A DNA stretch of 46,976 bases from Nocardia arizonensis (GTDB lineage Bacteria; Actinomycetota; Actinomycetes; Mycobacteriales; Mycobacteriaceae), in assembly GCF_001310275.1 (NCBI RefSeq), contig NZ_LGYZ01000090.1, positions 1 to 46,976 on the forward strand. Direction: 5' to 3'. How positions within the stretch are numbered: the stretch's first letter is position 1; each line of letters starts with the position of its first letter. Positions 1 to 8,708 of the stretch are shown one piece after another. A program made the translations under genes and the position numbers. Under the pieces are notes generated by a model. That model did not search any database and was not told where the DNA came from. It saw nothing but the letters and a program-made list of their open reading frames with translations.

Positions 1-177
1 TCGTTCAAGGTGTTGTTGAAAGAACTCCAGTCGCTGTGCCTCAACGTCGAAGTCCTCGCCGCGGGTTCGGCCATCGAACTCCAACACGGCGACGACGAAA
101 TCGATCGAACCGCGGCCAACCTCGGCATAACCCTCTCCCGCGACGAGGCCCCGTCGGTCAACGACCTGCCCGGCTGA
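1..177 (+). CDS. rpoB: RNA polymerase beta subunit, C-terminal end (partial; probable second RpoB)
   Basis: The first 58 codons are open from the window edge to TGA. They read as the conserved extreme C-terminus of RpoB: SFKVLLKELQSLCLNVEVL, then an acidic stretch and ANLGITLSRDE. This is the end of the RNA polymerase beta subunit, which with RpoC forms the catalytic core. The usual partner rpoC does not follow; a universal stress protein gene comes after about 100 bases. Canonical rpoB is nearly always directly followed by rpoC, so this is more likely a duplicated copy of the rpoB2 kind, known in Nocardia for rifampicin resistance. The rifampicin region lies outside the window, so resistance cannot be judged. 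Identity as RpoB is firm; rpoB2 status is inferred from context. Confidence 0.85.
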   Translation, partial: SFKVLLKELQSLCLNVEVLAAGSAIELQHGDDEIDRTAANLGITLSRDEAPSVNDLPG

Positions 178-282
178 CCCGTATCGGAAGGAGTAGGGCG
201 AGGGCGACGGCGCCACAATCGAGCTAGCATCGCCACGTCCGACCACATCGATAGCCAGTCCGATCCGAAAGGCCGCAGTTCT

Positions 283-1137
283 GTGACCGCGCGTCGTCCC
301 CTCGTCGTCGGTGTCGACGGTTCGCCCGCGTCGCTTGCCGCCATTCGCTGGGCCGCGGCGATCGCCGCGCGCCGTACGGCGCCGCTACACCTTGTGCACG
401 CCATCGGCGTTCCGGTCCACGCGGTGCCCTTGATCGGCTCCTTGTTGTTCGACATCAGTGCGTTCCGCAAGATCGGAGAGTCCGCGCTAGAGGAGGGGCG
501 ACGCATCGTGGGCGGCTTCCCGACGAACGTCGAGGTCGAGACGTTTCTCGATATGCCGTCACCGGTCGCGGCGTTGTCCGCCCGGTCGTCGGCAGCCCAG
601 TTGCTCGTCATCGGTGCTCGAGGTCTTGACCCGTTGGAGCGTGTGCTGTTCGGATCGGTCGGCGTCGGCCTGATGAAGCACGCCGATTGCCCGGTGGCCG
701 TCATTCCGGCTGCCGTCGAAACGACGCCGCCTTCGGCTCATGTTCCGGTACTGGTGGGCGTGGACGGGTCGCGCTGTAGCGCTCGGGCGGTGGGTGTCGC
801 CTTCGACGAGGCGGCGAGCCGGAACGTGGGACTTGTGGCGGCGACGGCGTGGTCTGACCGCAACGGCGCACCTCGCGCGACGCCGGAGCGGGCCGAGACG
901 ATGCTCGAGGAAAGCCTGGCGGACTTCGCCGGCAAGTATCCGCACGTCCGCGTGGATCGAATCGTCATCGAAGGCCGCCCGGCGCAGCGGCTGCTCGAGG
1001 CGTCCCGGCACGCGCAGCTTGTCGTGCTCGGCAGCCGTGGGCGTGGCGGAGTCACGGGCGCGACGCTCGGTTCCGTCAGTCACGCGGTGCTGCAAGGCAG
1101 CCGCGTCCCGGTTCTCATCGCCCCGTGTCGACAATGA
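283..1137 (+). CDS. Tandem-domain universal stress protein (UspA family)
   Basis: A 284-residue protein with two consecutive Usp domains of about 140 residues. Each opens with a VVGVDGS or VLVGVDGS strand. Each ends with the ATP-binding loop G-x2-G-x9-G-S: GARGLDPLERVLFGS in the first domain, GSRGRGGVTGATLGS in the second. Such tandem ATP-binding Usp proteins are common in actinobacteria under dormancy, hypoxia or stress control and act in the cytosol. The start is GTG at 283; the protein begins directly with the first Usp strand, so a longer form is unlikely. The cation ATPase gene starts 63 bases downstream in the same direction, and the two may be co-transcribed. The family is certain; the specific role is not visible. 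Confidence 0.93.
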   Translation: MTARRPLVVGVDGSPASLAAIRWAAAIAARRTAPLHLVHAIGVPVHAVPLIGSLLFDISAFRKIGESALEEGRRIVGGFPTNVEVETFLDMPSPVAALSARSSAAQLLVIGARGLDPLERVLFGSVGVGLMKHADCPVAVIPAAVETTPPSAHVPVLVGVDGSRCSARAVGVAFDEAASRNVGLVAATAWSDRNGAPRATPERAETMLEESLADFAGKYPHVRVDRIVIEGRPAQRLLEASRHAQLVVLGSRGRGGVTGATLGSVSHAVLQGSRVPVLIAPCRQ

Positions 1138-1200
1138 CGGGGTCGAGGACAGGCTGACCGAGGAAGGGTCGTTGGCCTCTCGTGCTCGGCGCCGGAGCCT

Positions 1201-3918
1201 GTGAAGCTCGCCGAAATGGAGAACGTCTTGTCGTCGCAACCGCGAGCGATGTCGATGTCGAGCCCGCTCGGCATATCCACCGCGGCCGCGCTGCCGGCCG
1301 GAGCGGTGCTCGACGCACTCGAGACAGGTTCCGCCGGATTGACCGGTGCGCAGGCCACGCGCAGGTCGCGGCGATACGGCCCGAACGCCGTGCGATCCCA
1401 TCGCGCGCGCCTGTCCGGGGTGCTGGTGCGGCAGCTGCGGTCTCCGTTGTTGCTGCTACTGGTGGTGACGGCGGTCGCGTCGTTCTTCCTGGGGCAGCGC
1501 AGCGATGCCGTGGTGATAGGGGTGATCGTCGCGGTGTCGGTGGGGTTGGGGGCGTTCAACGAGTTTCGCGCCGAACGCGCCGCCGAGGCGTTGCACGAAC
1601 GAATCCACCGCCGGGCGGTAGTGGTGCGCGACGGCGCGGCGCGGCCGGTCGATCTGGTCGACCTGGTGCCCGGCGACATCGTCGAGTTGCGGGCCGGTGA
1701 GCTGGTGCCCGCTGACGTGCGGCTGCTGTCGGTGACCGGGCTCCAGTGCGATGAATCCGTGCTGACCGGTGAATCGGTCCCGGTGGTGAAATCGACCGAG
1801 CCGGTGCCCGCTGGTAGCCCGGCGGCCGAAATCACGTGCTGCGCGTTGATGGGGACGGTGGTCAGCGCGGGACGGGCTCGCGGTGTCGTCGTGGCCATCG
1901 GCGGGGCGACCGAATTCGGCCGGATCGCCCTCGGGCTGGGACAACGGCACCCCGACACCGAGTTTCAGATCGGGTTGCGCCGGTTCTCGCTGCTGCTGGT
2001 GCGCGTGGCCGCGGTGTTGACCGCCGGGATCTTCGTCGTGAACCTCGCGCTGGATCGCCCGATCCTGGATGCGCTGATGTTCTGCCTCGCTATCGCAGTG
2101 GGGATCTCGCCGCAACTGCTGCCCGCGGTCGTGTCGACCAGCCTGGCCGCGGGCTCGCGGCTACTCGCACAGCAGAAGGTGCTGGTCAAGCGGCTGGTAT
2201 GCATCGAGGACCTGGGGGATATCGAGGTGCTGTTCACCGACAAGACCGGTACGTTGACCGAGGGCCGCATCGAATTCATGCGGTCCGTCGGCGCGGACGG
2301 ATCCGCCGGCGACACCACGGCTTTGCTGGGACTGGTGTGCACGGACGCGGTCGTGCAGGGTGATCGGGTCGTCGGCGCGGACGCGCTCGACACCGCGCTG
2401 TGGGAGTCGCCCGCGGCACCCACGGACAGCGCAGGCCGGTACGAACGGCTCGCCGTACTGCCGTTCGACCATCGCCGTCGTCTGGTGTCGGTGCTTGCCA
2501 CCGGCCCCGACGGCGCGCCGATCATCATTACCAAGGGTGCGCCCGAGGCCGTACTGGCGCGCTGCACCGAGGTTCCGGCGCGAGCCCGGACGGTGGTCGA
2601 GGAGGAATTCGCCGCGGGCCATCGTGTGATCGCGGTCGCCACCCGCCCGGCCGCCAAGCAGCATTCGCTGGGGCCAGGCGACGAGCAGCACCTGCGTCTG
2701 CTCGGTTTCCTGGTGTTTCTCGACCCGCCCAAGGCCACCGCGCGCGCGGCGCTGGACCGCCTGGCCGGTCTCGGTGTGACGGTCAAGGTCATCACCGGTG
2801 ACAATCCGGTCGTGGCCGCCACGGTGTGCGCCGAACTCGGATTGCCGCCGGGCGCCGCGATGACCGGAACCGACATCGACCGTCTCGATGACGAGCAGCT
2901 CACCGAAAAGCTCGCCACCACAACGGTGTTCGCGCGAGTGAGCCCGGAGCAGAAGGCGCGCATCGTCCGCGCGCAGCGACGGCTCGGTGTCGATGTCGCC
3001 TACCTCGGCGACGGCGTCAATGACGCGCTCGCCCTACACGCCGCCGATGTCGGCATCTCGGTCGACACCGCCACCGATGTCGCCAAGAACGCCGCCGACG
3101 TCATACTGCTGGCGAAGGATCTGCGGGTGCTGGCCGAGGGCGTCGGACAAGGACGGCGAATCTTCGCCAACACCATGAAATACGTGTTGATGGGCACCTC
3201 GAGCAATTTCGGCAACATGATCAGCGCCGCGGGCGCTTCCGCGTTCCTGCCGTTCCTGCCGATGCTCCCGTCGCAGATCCTACTCAACAACCTGCTCTAC
3301 GACTCGAGCCAGCTCGCCATCCCCACCGACACCGTCGACCCCGAACAACTCGCCCGCCCGTCGCGCTGGGACATCGGGATGATCCAGCGGTACATGCTCG
3401 TCTTCGGACCGATCAGTTCGCTGTTCGACTTCGCCACCTTCGGGGTGATGCTCTGGGTTTTCGATGCCGGGGAAGCCCTGTTCCACACCGGGTGGTTCAT
3501 CGAATCCCTCTCCACCCAGATCCTGGTGCTGTTCGTGATCCGCACCCGTCGCATCCCGTTCCTGCGCAGCCGCCCCAGCGTGCCGCTCTTGAGCGCGGCG
3601 CTGGCCGCCATCGCGACCGGGGCACTGCTGCCGGTGACACCCCTCGCGCCCAGCCTCGGACTGACTCCCCTGCCAGGCACCTTCTTCCTCGCCCTCACCG
3701 CCATGATCGCCACATACCTCGTACTGGTCGAAGCCGGCAAATACGTGTTCTTCCGCACTCCGCCCACCGTCACCGCGTACCGCCCCCGAACGACCGGGCA
3801 CCGAACACAACGCCGTGCCGCCCGGTTCACCACCATCCGCGCCCTCGCCCAGCACCGAAGCCCCGGACCCGGAAATGCGTTACGAACCCCGACCAGGACC
3901 GCACGATCGTCAGCGTGA
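1201..3918 (+). CDS. mgtA: P-type cation ATPase, magnesium-importing (MgtA/MgtB-like)
   Basis: A 905-residue membrane ATPase with all P-type signatures: actuator TGES at residues 189-192, phosphorylation motif DKTGTLTEG with Asp347, and hinge GDGVNDAL near residue 603. An N-terminal cation-ATPase domain, paired membrane helices near residues 80-125 and 260-320, and six C-terminal helices give the type III (Mg2+-ATPase) layout. MNNLLYDSSQLAIP-like text in the C-terminal helices (NNLLYDSSQLAIPTD) is typical of MgtA. The basic, proline-rich tail after about residue 860 is unlike the family. The start shown is GTG at 1201; ATG at 1216 is an alternative. It follows the Usp gene by 63 bases. Transport of Mg2+ is inferred from family; other divalent cations are possible. 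Confidence 0.88.
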   Translation: MKLAEMENVLSSQPRAMSMSSPLGISTAAALPAGAVLDALETGSAGLTGAQATRRSRRYGPNAVRSHRARLSGVLVRQLRSPLLLLLVVTAVASFFLGQRSDAVVIGVIVAVSVGLGAFNEFRAERAAEALHERIHRRAVVVRDGAARPVDLVDLVPGDIVELRAGELVPADVRLLSVTGLQCDESVLTGESVPVVKSTEPVPAGSPAAEITCCALMGTVVSAGRARGVVVAIGGATEFGRIALGLGQRHPDTEFQIGLRRFSLLLVRVAAVLTAGIFVVNLALDRPILDALMFCLAIAVGISPQLLPAVVSTSLAAGSRLLAQQKVLVKRLVCIEDLGDIEVLFTDKTGTLTEGRIEFMRSVGADGSAGDTTALLGLVCTDAVVQGDRVVGADALDTALWESPAAPTDSAGRYERLAVLPFDHRRRLVSVLATGPDGAPIIITKGAPEAVLARCTEVPARARTVVEEEFAAGHRVIAVATRPAAKQHSLGPGDEQHLRLLGFLVFLDPPKATARAALDRLAGLGVTVKVITGDNPVVAATVCAELGLPPGAAMTGTDIDRLDDEQLTEKLATTTVFARVSPEQKARIVRAQRRLGVDVAYLGDGVNDALALHAADVGISVDTATDVAKNAADVILLAKDLRVLAEGVGQGRRIFANTMKYVLMGTSSNFGNMISAAGASAFLPFLPMLPSQILLNNLLYDSSQLAIPTDTVDPEQLARPSRWDIGMIQRYMLVFGPISSLFDFATFGVMLWVFDAGEALFHTGWFIESLSTQILVLFVIRTRRIPFLRSRPSVPLLSAALAAIATGALLPVTPLAPSLGLTPLPGTFFLALTAMIATYLVLVEAGKYVFFRTPPTVTAYRPRTTGHRTQRRAARFTTIRALAQHRSPGPGNALRTPTRTARSSA

Positions 3919-3919
3919 G

Positions 3920-4027
3920 ATCCCATTCGACCTCGAGAGGCTGTGCGGCCACGTGCTGGGTAATCGCTTGACCGCCGGCGACACCGACGCCGCGTTCCGA
4001 GCGTTCGCCGCCATGCAGATCGTCCAA
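3920..4027 (+). pseudogene. Remnant of a vapC (PIN-domain toxin) gene
   Basis: One reading frame here spells IPFDLERLCGHVL followed by LTAGDTDAAFRAFAAMQIV. This matches the middle of PIN-domain toxins, and specifically residues 40-74 of the intact VapC at 13445-13849 (PLEVLRTLRKAVL, then LTADASDSAFRALAAMQVV). The upstream part with the first catalytic Asp is missing, because the ATPase gene ends just before. Downstream the similarity breaks up across frames up to about 4180. There is no start codon of its own. It is read as a decayed toxin fragment, not a working gene. Confidence 0.6.
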
Positions 4028-4318
4028 GACTTCGCAGCGCGACCGGCCGCCGCGACATTCTGCGCGTTCGGCACGGCGCTACGACCTGAACGTCGAGTAT
4101 TCGGGCAGTCGCCATCGCGCGAACTTGTCGGCGAGGTACCCGTGCGGTCAGGCGTCCGATCACCCTCGGCAAGATGCCCGTGACGGCGTGCAACCGGTCC
4201 ACCGGGTAGATCCACTGGCCGCTGGGGTGACGTCCTGGTGCGGTCGAGTCGATCGTTGAGACAGATCGTTGAGACGAATGGTGCCGATGCCACCGGAAAG
4301 ACGCGGCACACTATCGGG

Positions 4319-5281
4319 GTGTTGCGACTGCAGATGCTGGCTCCGAGCGAGATGACCGATGACGTGATCCGAATCCTCGAACAGGACGATGCCGTCAGTG
4401 GCCTGGCGGTGATGCGCGGCGCCGCGCTGCGGCCCAAGGGGGACATGCTGGTGGCGGAGGTGGCGCGCGAGGCGGCCAACGACGTGATCCAGCGTTTGCG
4501 TGCGATCGGGCTGCACCGGGTGGGCACCATCGAGATCGAGCCGGTGCGTACCTGGCTGTCGCGCAGCGGATTCGATTGCGAGGTGCGTACCCCTGGCAGC
4601 AGCGCAGACGCGGTGGTATGGGCTGATGTGGCCCAGCGCTCGTATGAGGAAACCGAGCTGAACTGGACCTATCTCAGTTTCATGACCTTAGCCACCGTGA
4701 TCGCCGCGATCGCGATCGTGTTGGATAGTCAGATCCTGGTAATCGGGGCGATGGTCCTCGGGCCGGAGTTCGGAGCCATCGCCGCACTCGGAGTCGCTCT
4801 GGTACGTCGCCGGTTCGCCCTGTTCGGGCTCGCTGTCCGCACGCTGCTGCTGGGTTTCGCCACCGCGATCGCCGTCACCTTCACCCTGGCGTTGCTCGGG
4901 CGCGGGCTGGGTTGGATCACCGTGGAAGACGTCACCGGCCCCCGCCCCGGGACAGCCTTCATCTACACCCCCGACAAGTGGTCGTTCATCGTCGCCGTCG
5001 TCGCTGCCGCCGCCGGAGTGCTGGCGCTGACCTCCGCCAAGGCCGGAGGGCTGGCCGGCGTTTTCATCTCTGTCACCACCGTGCCTGCCGCGGGCAATAT
5101 CGCACTCGGCGCTGTTTTCGGCGTCGGGTCGGCGGTCTGGGGCAGCGCCCTGCAACTAGTGGTGAACCTGTCAGGAATGGCACTCGCGGGTTGGGCGACT
5201 GTCGCGGTGCAGCAGGCGGTGTGGTCGCGAGTATCGGTGCGGCGTGCCAAAGCGATGAGCACGCCGCGTCGGATGCTGTAG
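4319..5281 (+). CDS. DUF389 family membrane protein
   Basis: A protein of about 320 residues. The soluble N-terminal half starts VLRLQMLAPSEMTDDVIRIL and has an ACT-like alternation of strands and helices. It is followed by about six hydrophobic helices from YLSFMTLATVIAAIAIVLDS to the end. The segment LVIGAMVLGPEFGAIAALGVALV is the hallmark of DUF389 (TIGR00271/TIGR00341). Function is unknown in the family; it is a cytoplasmic-membrane protein, perhaps a transporter. The frame is open upstream to GTG 4238, but family members begin at the strand encoded from GTG 4319, so that start is preferred. It stands alone between the vapC remnant and a 300-base spacer. Confidence 0.82.
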   Translation: MLRLQMLAPSEMTDDVIRILEQDDAVSGLAVMRGAALRPKGDMLVAEVAREAANDVIQRLRAIGLHRVGTIEIEPVRTWLSRSGFDCEVRTPGSSADAVVWADVAQRSYEETELNWTYLSFMTLATVIAAIAIVLDSQILVIGAMVLGPEFGAIAALGVALVRRRFALFGLAVRTLLLGFATAIAVTFTLALLGRGLGWITVEDVTGPRPGTAFIYTPDKWSFIVAVVAAAAGVLALTSAKAGGLAGVFISVTTVPAAGNIALGAVFGVGSAVWGSALQLVVNLSGMALAGWATVAVQQAVWSRVSVRRAKAMSTPRRML

Positions 5282-5493
5282 ACAGCCATGTGGTCGGTCC
5301 CGTAGAGATCGCGCAGGATCTTCGTCCTTGACGGAATACGCAAGAATCGCCCGCACCAACAGCGAGCGGCGCCATCGTTCCAGTGACAGTCGGCCCCGAA
5401 CCGTCGGTACTTAGATGAGTAGAGGTTCTGCGCCGAGGGATAGGTCCGTGGACGATGCCTCGAACAAGGAGGCCACTACATAGCAAAACTTAT

Positions 5494-5571
5494 TAGTGGT
5501 TCCCCAAGGCTTGCACTCGACCACTACTCAGCGTTACAGTCTAGCGGTACTCGGCGCTACTTAATAGTGGT
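5494..5571 (+). promoter_or_regulatory. Candidate promoter and operator of the padR operon
   Basis: This AT-rich stretch has a possible -35 TTGCAC (5511-5516) and -10 TACAGT (5535-5540), 18 bases apart. A heptamer TAGTGGT occurs at 5494-5500 and 5565-5571, and inverted (ACCACTA) at 5520-5526 between the two promoter boxes. Three copies of one motif around a promoter, directly before a PadR repressor gene, suggest autoregulation. Boxes and repeats are seen; binding is inferred. Confidence 0.45.
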
Positions 5572-5600
5572 CAAGATCGAAGGAGGCCGCCACGGACAAC

Positions 5601-5918
5601 TTGACGGAGATGCTGAAAGGCACGCTCGAAGGCTGTGTCCTCGAGATCATCGGCACCGAGGAGACATACGGGTACGCCATCACGCGTCGACTGAACGAAC
5701 TCGGTTTCTCCGACGTCGTCGAAGGAACGGTTTACGCCATCCTGGTGCGATTGGAGAAGAACAGGCTGGTCGACGTTTCGAGACGACCGTCCGAAGTCGG
5801 CCCGCCTCGCAAGTTCTTCGCACTCAACGACGCCGGGCGTGAAGAGCTCGCGACGTTCTGGTCGAAATGGGAGTACATCTCCTCGCGCATCAATCAACTC
5901 AAGGGAACTGAACGATGA
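5601..5918 (+). CDS. PadR family transcriptional regulator
   Basis: About 105 residues. The winged-helix text GCVLEIIGTEETYGYAITRRLNELGF, VVEGTVYAILVRLEKNRLVDV and GPPRKFFALNDAGREEL is the classic PadR DNA-binding domain, followed by a short C-terminal dimerisation helix. PadR proteins are ligand-responsive repressors that often control their own operon. The start is unusual. TTG at 5601 is the first standard start, but a perfect AAGGAGG (5580-5586) lies 14 bases before it and only 5 bases before an in-frame ACG at 5592. Homologs as I recall begin MDNLTEMLKG, and ACG sits where that Met would be. The gene overlaps the next start by 4 bases (ATGA), so it heads a translationally coupled operon. 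Confidence 0.9.
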   Translation: MTEMLKGTLEGCVLEIIGTEETYGYAITRRLNELGFSDVVEGTVYAILVRLEKNRLVDVSRRPSEVGPPRKFFALNDAGREELATFWSKWEYISSRINQLKGTER

Positions 5919-6271
5919 AATTCTGGGAGACGATCACGGGAAGCGATCTGACCAAGGAATACAAGGCTTTCGAAGCTCGAGCCGAGACTCTTCCGGCCGA
6001 GTATCGAGCGGCGTGGGCGCAGATCAATACCCACCTCTCGTTCTACTCCGACATCACAGGGCGCAATTTGATGCCGATCCTCGATGGCGTCCTGGGCTTT
6101 CTCGAGGTAGCAGCAGCGGAGGGACAGAGTGTTCACGAAGCGTTGGGTGACGATATCGAAGGATTCTGCGCGGCGATCGCCGGCGAAGAAGGGGCAAAGA
6201 GCTTTCGCGACAAATGGCGCGAACAGTTGAACAAGAACGTGGCACGAAAACTGGGCCGGCTAGGAGCATGA
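5915..6271 (+). CDS. DUF1048 family small protein (first copy)
   Basis: A 118-residue soluble, helical protein with the DUF1048 pattern: MKFWETITGSDLTKEYKAFEARAETLP at the N-terminus (start ATG, overlapping padR by 4 bases), then ILDGVLGFLEVAAAEGQSVHEALGDDIEGFCAAIAGE and a basic tail. DUF1048 proteins form small alpha-helical folds of unknown function and typically sit directly after a PadR gene, as here. The PadR protein probably represses them. No enzyme motif or membrane segment is visible. Family assignment is confident; the role is unknown. Confidence 0.85.
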   Translation: MKFWETITGSDLTKEYKAFEARAETLPAEYRAAWAQINTHLSFYSDITGRNLMPILDGVLGFLEVAAAEGQSVHEALGDDIEGFCAAIAGEEGAKSFRDKWREQLNKNVARKLGRLGA

Positions 6272-6272
6272 C

Positions 6273-6599
6273 GTGGGCATTCGCGACATCATCGAAGGCA
6301 AGCGGGAATGGCGGGCGCACATGGCGCGGGTCAGGGCGCTTCCTCCCGACTACAAGATCGTCTACGAGGAGAGCCAGAAGTACTTTTTCAAGATCGGGCC
6401 GGTCGAACTGGTCGATGGGAGCCTGCTCTCGAGCATGCTCGATTTCTTCGAGGAAGGGATCGCGGCCGGCAAAGGAGTTCTGGAACTCATCGGCGACGAT
6501 GTCGCAGCTTTCTGCGATGAGCTGGTGAAGGACTCGCGAACCCACGCCGATATCTATCGGGAATCCATCAGCACAGACCTCGGCAAGAAAAGGAAATGA
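6273..6599 (+). CDS. DUF1048 family small protein (second copy)
   Basis: A 108-residue paralog of the preceding gene, starting with GTG one base after its stop. The core LDFFEEGIAAGKGVLELIGDDVAAFCDELVKDSR aligns with the same helices of the first copy, so the pair arose by tandem duplication. The two products may form a heteromer under PadR control. The gene ends 31 bases before the stop of the convergent transporter gene. No hairpin terminator is obvious in that short gap. Function unknown. Confidence 0.84.
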   Translation: MGIRDIIEGKREWRAHMARVRALPPDYKIVYEESQKYFFKIGPVELVDGSLLSSMLDFFEEGIAAGKGVLELIGDDVAAFCDELVKDSRTHADIYRESISTDLGKKRK

Positions 6600-6630
6600 C
6601 CGCCGGGGACGACTGGACATCGACCGGTTA

Positions 6631-8508
6631 TCACGCGAGTTGAATACGGAGGTGGCAGACAACGGTATCGCTCCTGCGGCGTAATTGCCGTTCGAGTTCG
6701 TCGCTGCGGTGGCTCGGCAGGACCCGAGCCCAGCCCGCCGGCGGGTCGATCTCCGCGATCACCACAATCTTCCTGCGGTCGGCGAAAGAATTGTCGAGGT
6801 AGCGTGCGACGGGCCCGCCGACGGTCGCGTCGCGCGCTTCCAACAGCACCAATCGAACGTCGGGATGCCACACCTCCCACGCTTTGGTGAAAGCTGTCAC
6901 CGACTCACCAGGTAGGCACACGTGGACGGCGACGATGTCGGTCCCGATGGACATCGCCGCGGAGAGTGCCTCGCTACTCAGCTCGGAGACTTCCGACACC
7001 GGTACGACGACCACGGCGTCGCGGGGTCGCGGTGGTGGTGGCACCGCATCCGCGCGGCGGCGGTCATCGATGCGAGTGTAGGTAGAGCGGATGCGCTGCA
7101 TGCCCAGCACCAGGGCAGGCAGCACCAGTACGATCAGCCAGGCGCCTGCGGTGAACTTCATGGCGGCGGTGACAACAGCGGCAGCCGCGGTGAGTAGGGT
7201 GCCGAACCCATTGAGTGCCAATCGTTTACGCCACCCATGATCGCGATTGAGCCACCAGTGCCGGACCATCCCGGCCTGAGCGATGGTGAAGCCGACGAAC
7301 ACGCCGATCGCAAACAGGGGCACCAGCGCGTTCATGTTCCCGTTCGCGCCGATCAGCAGCACGCCCGCGCTCAACCCCAGTGCCGAGACGCCGTATCGGT
7401 AGACCAATCGCGGGGAGTGCACGGCGAAGCGGTGTGGGAGGCAGTTGTCGTCGGCCAGGAGCCTGGTCAGGGGCGGCAGACCGCCGTATGAGGTGTTCGC
7501 GGCCAGCGCCAGCAGGATGACTGTAGCGAATTGCACAGCGTAGTAGCCGATTCCGTGACCCAGTACGGCCGCGGTGAGCTGGGACAGCACAGTGGTGCCC
7601 TCGATCGGGCGGATCTGGAATTTCTCGATCAGCACCGCGAGGCCGATGAGCATCGTGCCCAGTAGCCCGCCCAGTGCCACTTCCGCGCGCCGGGCCCGCT
7701 GAACACGTGGCGCGGCGAAACTCGGCACCGCGTTCGCGATCGCTTCCACGCCCGTCAGCGCCGCGCAGCCACTGGAGAACGCCTTGAGCAGCAGCAGTAC
7801 CCCGACCGTCTGCATGTTTCCGACCATCTCAGAACCGGAGTCGAGTACGGCAGGCTCGGAGCGAAGCAGCCCGCCGAGGATCACAGCGAAGATGCCGGCC
7901 ACGAACACGATGGTCGGTGCCATGAACGCTCGTGCGCTGTGCACGATCCCGAACAGATTCAACACCGTGATGCCGACGAGTACGGCCAGGCAGATCCATA
8001 GCGTCGACCCGTGCAGAACTGGAAACGCCGAGGTGAGTGCCGCGACCCCGGCGGCGATCGATACCGCGACGTTGAGCACGTAGTCCACGATCAGCGACGC
8101 CGCGGCGACCAGGCTTGCGCGTCGGCCGAGGTGACGTTTCGCCACCGCGTACGCGCCACCACCGTTCGGGAACGCCGTGATGACTTGCCGATAAGATGCG
8201 ACGAGCACCGCCAGCAGCGCGGCGATGGCCAGCGTCACCGGCAGAGCCATGCCAAGTCCCGCGGCTCCGGCGGTGGCCAACACCAGCACGATCGCCTCGG
8301 GTCCATAGGAGACCGAAGCCATCGCATCCAGCGAAAGACCGGCCAGTCCGGTGGACACGGTCAGGCCGACGGACGGCGAAACGTTTTTCGATTTTCCGCG
8401 CGGCGGGGGAACCGTGCGCGTTACGACGGTACTCACAGCAACGAGTCTCGAACGGCAGACGTGGGAATGGAATGACTGTTTATGCAACCTTGACGGCAGC
8501 AGTGACAA
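6631..8508 (-). CDS. APC-superfamily transporter with Usp-like C-terminal domain (KimA-like K+ importer)
   Basis: A protein of 601-625 residues with about 12 membrane helices between residues 50 and 460, beginning GLTVSTGLAGLSLDAMASVSYGPEAIVLVL. A cytosolic domain follows from VVVVPVSEVSELSSEALSAAMSIG to the end, resembling a Usp/Rossmann fold. APC fold plus such a tail is the architecture of KimA (YdaO), a high-affinity K+/H+ symporter of the KUP family. Amino-acid transport is the alternative. The frame opens at ATG 8508, but GTG at 8436 (VSTVVTRTVPPPRG) may be the true start, since the first 24 residues look non-coding. I found no c-di-AMP (ydaO-type) riboswitch in the 200 bases upstream. 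It is convergent with the DUF1048 operon. Confidence 0.75.
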   Translation of the reverse strand: MSLLPSRLHKQSFHSHVCRSRLVAVSTVVTRTVPPPRGKSKNVSPSVGLTVSTGLAGLSLDAMASVSYGPEAIVLVLATAGAAGLGMALPVTLAIAALLAVLVASYRQVITAFPNGGGAYAVAKRHLGRRASLVAAASLIVDYVLNVAVSIAAGVAALTSAFPVLHGSTLWICLAVLVGITVLNLFGIVHSARAFMAPTIVFVAGIFAVILGGLLRSEPAVLDSGSEMVGNMQTVGVLLLLKAFSSGCAALTGVEAIANAVPSFAAPRVQRARRAEVALGGLLGTMLIGLAVLIEKFQIRPIEGTTVLSQLTAAVLGHGIGYYAVQFATVILLALAANTSYGGLPPLTRLLADDNCLPHRFAVHSPRLVYRYGVSALGLSAGVLLIGANGNMNALVPLFAIGVFVGFTIAQAGMVRHWWLNRDHGWRKRLALNGFGTLLTAAAAVVTAAMKFTAGAWLIVLVLPALVLGMQRIRSTYTRIDDRRRADAVPPPPRPRDAVVVVPVSEVSELSSEALSAAMSIGTDIVAVHVCLPGESVTAFTKAWEVWHPDVRLVLLEARDATVGGPVARYLDNSFADRRKIVVIAEIDPPAGWARVLPSHRSDELERQLRRRSDTVVCHLRIQLA

Positions 8509-8708
8509 TACCCACTCGCAGAGCCTACATCAGCAGCCCGAGATACGGTTTCAGCGCGCGAGCATGCTTTTATGACCTGCTTACGCTCTTCTGGTCGATT
8601 TTATCATTTCCCTTAGTCATTGATCGATATCACCACACTGCGGCTACGACCGAGAAGACTATCCACAAATGGCCGGTATCGGCGTGTTAGCGACTGCCTC
8701 ATGGCAGG

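Noticed and set aside
4963..5343. Minus-strand open frames across the DUF389 gene end
   Set aside because: They lie antisense to clear membrane-protein coding sequence and have no independent support.
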